Shown piece by piece: positions 39,893-43,117 of a DNA stretch of 43,117 nt (the stretch's first letter is position 1; each line of letters opens with the position of its first letter). Under the pieces are notes generated by a model, which made no database searches, had not been told where the DNA came from, and was given only the letters and a program-made list of their open reading frames with translations. The position numbers and the translations under genes were made by a program. Origin of the DNA: JACRJW01 sp964359095 (GTDB lineage: Bacteria; Patescibacteriota; Patescibacteriia; UBA9934; GWF2-40-263); NCBI GenBank assembly GCA_964359095.1, contig CAYHRJ010000004.1:1-43117 (forward strand), in the 5' to 3' direction.

Positions 39893-41749
39893 TTATGGTG
39901 CATTATCTGGAAGTGTGTCACCCGAGTCTGTGGTGCACTCAGATGCTGATGGAGATCCTCCACAACAGTAGGGAGAGCTTGAAGAACGCGAGGACGTACA
40001 ACTGTTTGGACCAATCGCTGGATACATACAGATCTGGTACGTACTCTTCACATCGCTCGTAATCACCGGCCAATAATTCCATCCACCGTCGGCATTACTC
40101 ACAAGCGTCGGATGCTCGATGCGAACCGTGGTGGCTGTTGGATCTGTGTCATTGTCTTTTCGAATCGCAAACCACATCTCGTACCATGGGTCTGGCCACA
40201 TGGAGACAGCGTTTGAATCGAGAGTTGAAGATTTGAGAAATGTGTTGAACAGAACGGTGAGGTCGTTTGTTTGACTAATCTCACCTTCCTGAATGCCTGG
40301 GTCAAGACTCTCAACTTGTGGAACCATGTCTTCGATTTCGTCGGTCGTGGTGAAGCTCCAGTCGTAATCGTCGTCATCGTCCGCGTCTGTGTCGGTGTCG
40401 TCGCCATCTGCACACACGACGTCGTCATCGAGAGTTCCACAAGCACTTCCGTCGTTGTCGCCATCAAGCGAGTTCGCAGCCGCGTCAACCAGTCCATCAA
40501 ATGTGGCGCCCGTTGTTGGCTCGCCTTGTGGAGGTTCGGCGTCGTTTATTGTGGATGCCTGTGCGGTTACGGAAATCACTTGATCACCAGGCAAACAGTA
40601 AATGGTGTCTCCACACGGATCCTCACTACACGCGTCGGTCGTTGTGAAGTCGATCGTGCGGTACCCGTTGCTGATCTCCCAAGTGCCTTCGATGTTTTCG
40701 AGATCCTCACTAAACGCCGAAATATTTGTGAACAACTCACTCAGCGTTGAATCGTCGGGATCAAGATAAAACGTCCCCGTTCCAGCAACAGGATCCATCG
40801 GCTCGCTAAAATTTACTTCGATGGTGACATTGCGCGCTTCATCTGCATCTTGTTGAGGAACCACAGAGGTAACATACGGCGGAGTAAGGTCGATCTCAGT
40901 GGAGACTTCAAAGGTCCAGGAGTAACCATCCGAATACGCGCCCGTGAATGCCGACTCTCCGTCTGAGGTTTCGATATTGGTTGTAAGCACAACCGTGTAG
41001 TTGGTGTCTTCCTCGGGAGAACCAAGATCGTCATCTGGATTGAAAACGAAAATTTCAAAGTCTTCGTCGAACGTCACTTCAACGGCGTCTGCAGCAAGGG
41101 CAACGCCAGATCCATCTGCGGTTGGATAGATCAGCACGCTCTCAACATTCAAGTTTCCAAAGGTGTCTTCATCTGTGTAACCATCCATCATGGTCGTTGG
41201 ATCGATGGCTTCCTTAAACGTCACAAAGATCCGCGTGTTGCGAGGAATCTCTGTGGCGTCTCGCTCAGGATAGTGATCGTCCAAAATTCCACCTCCCAAC
41301 GAGCCAGAGAGCGATTCAGAATACGCAGCGGCCGTTGCTTCACTTGACCCGCCAAATGCGGCGTCGAGCAGTTTGTTCAAAATAAACGTCGTGATGGAGT
41401 ACGCTGAAAAAATAATAATGAGCCCTATGATGGTTTGCTCAAAAATCTTTTTTGCTTTCTTGACAGGCTCAGGCTCACCACGCGCTAAGAGATAGAGATA
41501 TCCGGCGTACACGAGCAGAACAGTAAAAATAATCCCTGTAACCATCAAAAACTGTCGTATGATTCTGGCAACAAGAATGGCAATGTCGTTTGTTGGAAGC
41601 CCCGAGGCTCTTCCAAGCGTTTCAAAATCGGTGGCTTGTGCGAGTGCTTGCACGGGATGGATGAGAACGATGAATACAAAAAACCCGACGGCAAAAATCG
41701 CCGCGTGCACAAAAACGGAAGCGAGGCTGTGTTGTCTCTTTTGCATCAT
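39893..41749 (-). CDS. Pilin-anchored Ig-like surface protein
   Basis: A 618-residue protein: signal peptide (MMQKRQHSLASVFVHAAIFA onward, ending VQALA), then a VirB2-like module clearly homologous to that of the giant protein (DIAILVARIIRQ, VYAGYLYLLARGEPEPVKKA, IIGLIIIFSAYSITTFIL). Two or more Big_5 Ig-like domains follow (EIPRNTRIFVTFKEAIDPTT, ARNVTIEVNFSEPMDP), then an Asp-rich linker (DGDDTDTDADDDDDYDW), another Ig-like domain and a Cys-containing end. The start at 41749 is preferred; an in-frame ATG at 41779 coincides with a TACAAT-like -10. Frames continuing into the N gap are artefacts. It lies 87 nt upstream of the giant gene with the same orientation, so the two are probably expressed together. 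Confidence 0.82.
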   Translation of the reverse strand: MMQKRQHSLASVFVHAAIFAVGFFVFIVLIHPVQALAQATDFETLGRASGLPTNDIAILVARIIRQFLMVTGIIFTVLLVYAGYLYLLARGEPEPVKKAKKIFEQTIIGLIIIFSAYSITTFILNKLLDAAFGGSSEATAAAYSESLSGSLGGGILDDHYPERDATEIPRNTRIFVTFKEAIDPTTMMDGYTDEDTFGNLNVESVLIYPTADGSGVALAADAVEVTFDEDFEIFVFNPDDDLGSPEEDTNYTVVLTTNIETSDGESAFTGAYSDGYSWTFEVSTEIDLTPPYVTSVVPQQDADEARNVTIEVNFSEPMDPVAGTGTFYLDPDDSTLSELFTNISAFSEDLENIEGTWEISNGYRTIDFTTTDACSEDPCGDTIYCLPGDQVISVTAQASTINDAEPPQGEPTTGATFDGLVDAAANSLDGDNDGSACGTLDDDVVCADGDDTDTDADDDDDYDWSFTTTDEIEDMVPQVESLDPGIQEGEISQTNDLTVLFNTFLKSSTLDSNAVSMWPDPWYEMWFAIRKDNDTDPTATTVRIEHPTLVSNADGGWNYWPVITSDVKSTYQICMYPAIGPNSCTSSRSSSSPYCCGGSPSASECTTDSGDTLPDNAP

Positions 41750-41822
41750 GAGAAACGCCTTGCAGTCGCGTGACTTCATTGTATCGCATTCTCGACAAAG
41801 TGCGCAGTGAAATCTGTGGATA

Positions 41823-41922
41823 NNNNNNNNNNNNNNNNNNNNNNNNNNNNNNNNNNNNNNNNNNNNNNNNNNNNNNNNNNNNNNNNNNNNNNNNNNNNNN
41901 NNNNNNNNNNNNNNNNNNNNNN
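41823..41922. other. Assembly gap of 100 N
   Basis: Exactly 100 N. It cuts the 5' part of the plus-strand gene ending at 42168 and the region upstream of the pilin-anchored protein gene. Confidence 0.95.
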
Positions 41923-42168
41923 AATGGTGACGCATTTCCCTGCGTCTTTGCGCGTGCATTCCCAGTGGGCAATGTACGTGAAGGACTTTCTCGTCTCCTG
42001 GGTGACGATCCGATCAGCACGTTTCGTCTGGATCAACGTCAGTTCCTCGATGAAAGTAAGGTGGGGCTGAATGAGGACTGTGACCCAGGTCCGCCATGTC
42101 GTCCGAACTGTCATCCTACTTCTTGCGATCCATCTGAATGGTGTAACCCTCAGCGTCGCATCATCTAA
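41923..42168 (+). CDS. 3' part of an unknown plus-strand gene, Cys-rich C-terminus
   Basis: From the gap edge a frame of 81 codons runs to TAA. It reads GDAFPCVFARAFPVGNVREG, then LSRLLGDDPISTFRLDQRQF, and ends with a Cys/Pro-rich tail containing six Cys (LNEDCDPGPPCRPNCHPTSC, then DPSEWCNPQRRII). I do not recognise it. A real gene is supported by a plus-strand terminator about 75 nt later and by codon use like the other accessory plus-strand genes. The 5' end is lost in the gap. Confidence 0.5.
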   Translation, partial: NGDAFPCVFARAFPVGNVREGLSRLLGDDPISTFRLDQRQFLDESKVGLNEDCDPGPPCRPNCHPTSCDPSEWCNPQRRII

Positions 42169-42220
42169 CTACTATCCACAACGGATGAGGGTCGGACAAG
42201 GACTACTTCAACCATCAAAA

Positions 42221-42275
42221 AAACAGCCATCTCATCGGCTGTTTCAACCTGCTCATTGAGCGGGTTTTTATTTTT
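42221..42275. terminator. Convergent terminator pair
   Basis: AAACAGCC-N8-GGCTGTTT (42221-42244) is followed on minus by TTTTT, serving the yqeY-fusion gene. AACCTGCTCA/TGAGCGGGTT (42246-42266) is followed on plus by TTTATTTTT, serving the gene ending at 42168. Confidence 0.75.
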
Positions 42276-42281
42276 CTGTCA

Positions 42282-43037
42282 TCAGAGTGCAGCAAGAATG
42301 ACCGTGCTAAAGGAAAATCCTAAAATAACCGCGACACTAACAAAAACTCCTTTCGTAATCGACCCTAGTGCTTTTTTACGCGTTTTATCCCTAATTCCGT
42401 CTGTTATGCAGAGAAACCCTCCAGTCAAAATGAGTGTGATCGCTGGAATACCAAGCCACAAAATCAACACGCGAAACAGCCGAAGACCAAGCTCGATAAA
42501 TCCGGCGTCGATGCCGAAGTCATCTGCGGCAAGAGGAATAGCGGCTAGAACACTCGTGCGTGCCGTGAAACTTCCGATCAGGACAAGGACAATCACTGGG
42601 AGCAACTGCATGACAAGATTTTTTATGCGCGTTCCATCGGCGCCACCGGCAGCGGCTTTTACTGCGGCTCCCATGACTTTGCCCATGTCGGCCTTGCTTG
42701 TAGCACCCGACTCAGCAATCGCGGCGACGACAATCGCGTGAAGTGCTTCATCGGAAATCTGTGCGGGAAGATATTTTTCAAGCACGGAAATTTCCGTCAG
42801 TGCGCTCGCAACCATTTCAGCTCGACCTCCAGCCTCAAAAGACACGATCGAATCCTTCAACTGCTTCACTTGCATCTTGATCACCTCTTGAACCTCCGTA
42901 TCTGACAACTCGTGTTGAACATCAATCTGTTTATTTTTCAGAGCAGAAATCAACAAACGCAACGTGGAAAGCGTTGCGCTGTCTTTGGCTTTCATGGAAG
43001 CCTTCATGTCTTGTGAGAGTTGCTCTGCAAGGGGCAT
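42282..43037 (-). CDS. yqeY: GatB/YqeY-domain protein fused in frame to a VirB2/pilin-like membrane protein
   Basis: A 251-residue frame. Residues 1-147 are a complete YqeY (LAEQLSQDMKASMKAKDSAT, LSTLRLLISALKNKQID, SVLEKYLPAQISDEAL, GKVMGAAVKAAAGGADGTRI), the tRNA-amidotransferase-like helical domain. Normal YqeY proteins stop here. Instead the frame continues with MQLLPVIVLVLIGSFTARTS VLAAIPLAAD, which reads as a signal peptide. Two membrane helices follow around TGGFLCITDGIRDKTRKKAL, the layout of the T4SS-pilin modules at 39893-41749 and 29165-39805. An internal ATG at 42611 would give a separate 109-residue pilin-like protein. Either yqeY lost its stop codon, or the second gene starts within the first. 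It ends at a terminator shared with the convergent gene. Confidence 0.85.
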   Translation of the reverse strand: MPLAEQLSQDMKASMKAKDSATLSTLRLLISALKNKQIDVQHELSDTEVQEVIKMQVKQLKDSIVSFEAGGRAEMVASALTEISVLEKYLPAQISDEALHAIVVAAIAESGATSKADMGKVMGAAVKAAAGGADGTRIKNLVMQLLPVIVLVLIGSFTARTSVLAAIPLAADDFGIDAGFIELGLRLFRVLILWLGIPAITLILTGGFLCITDGIRDKTRKKALGSITKGVFVSVAVILGFSFSTVILAAL

Positions 43038-43074
43038 AGGTGTTAGGTCGTAGGTTGTAGGTTGTAGGTGGTAG
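43038..43074 (+). repeat. GTAGGTT-type repeat upstream of yqeY
   Basis: GGTGTTAGGTCGTAGGTTGT then AGGTTGTAGGTGGTAG: five degenerate 7-8-nt units, G-rich on plus, filling the spacer upstream of yqeY. Confidence 0.6.
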
Positions 43075-43078
43075 AAAT

Positions 43079-43117
43079 CTATCGCTTCTGAGGAAACTTT
43101 TCCTCGACGAGTTGTCC
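43079..43117 (-). CDS. C-terminal end of an upstream gene (partial)
   Basis: The last 12 codons and stop of a minus-strand gene running off the window: GQLVEEKFPQKR. Too short to identify. It is 41 nt upstream of yqeY, so probably in the same operon. Confidence 0.45.
   Translation of the reverse strand, partial: GQLVEEKFPQKR

Noticed and set aside
41780..41959. Upstream extension of the pilin-anchored protein across the N gap
   Set aside because: The frame is formed by N codons; the signal peptide starts at 41749.

Overview
The window (43,117 bases, two 100-base N gaps at 14382-14481 and 41823-41922) looks like part of a Patescibacteria / Candidate Phyla Radiation chromosome. This is inferred from compact core genes, small single-pass membrane proteins with thrombospondin type 3 repeats, VirB2-like (T4SS pilin) two-helix modules fused to very large Cys-rich surface proteins, and a pyruvate kinase without its C-terminal domain. 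TGA is used as an ordinary stop (for example infC and the toxin gene), so it is not a code-25 lineage. The exact phylum cannot be fixed from the sequence.

Layout. 1-4886 (minus): a five-gene envelope operon, with a Wzz-like protein, a catalytically dead HtrA-like protein and three membrane proteins, preceded by an AI-2E family permease. 4945-8506: an aminotransferase, tmRNA (ssrA), a PyrE-like phosphoribosyltransferase, a small membrane protein and smpB; both halves of trans-translation lie within 2.1 kb. 8541-12839 (plus): infC-rpmI-rplT and an RsuA/RluB pseudouridine synthase, interleaved with unfamiliar genes, two of which share an undescribed C-terminal domain. 12880-16617: an EEP-family hydrolase, tRNA-Asp, a secreted propeller/metal-binding-repeat protein interrupted by an assembly gap, an FnIII membrane protein and a small unknown gene. 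16706-19463 (minus): nrdR-htrA-pyk. 19496-23017 (minus): a decayed SpvB/RHS-type polymorphic toxin with a nuclease-like tip and a putative immunity gene. 23036-26606 (minus): ybeY-dgkA-ftsA-ftsZ. 26603-41749 (minus): three paralogous repeat proteins, a 3,546-residue pilin-anchored giant protein and a 618-residue pilin-anchored relative. 41923-43117: a plus-strand gene fragment at the gap edge, and yqeY fused in frame to a third pilin-like protein.

How the genes fit together. The left third and the centre carry information processing (tmRNA/SmpB, IF3, L35, L20, RluB, YbeY, NrdR) and division (FtsA, FtsZ). The right third is mostly a surface-display system: at least two, probably three, VirB2-like modules, two of them carrying Ig-like, IPT/TIG, Cys-rich and vWA domains. 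Promoters fall in two readable classes. Many core genes have a -10 box only 8-12 nt before the ATG, predicting leaderless mRNAs. The accessory plus-strand genes have TTGAYN-N17-TANNNT promoters 27-88 nt upstream plus a Shine-Dalgarno. Three copies of a palindromic element (TGTCATCC...GGATGACA) occur; two fill intergenic spaces exactly 10 nt before start codons and one sits in frame inside ybeY.
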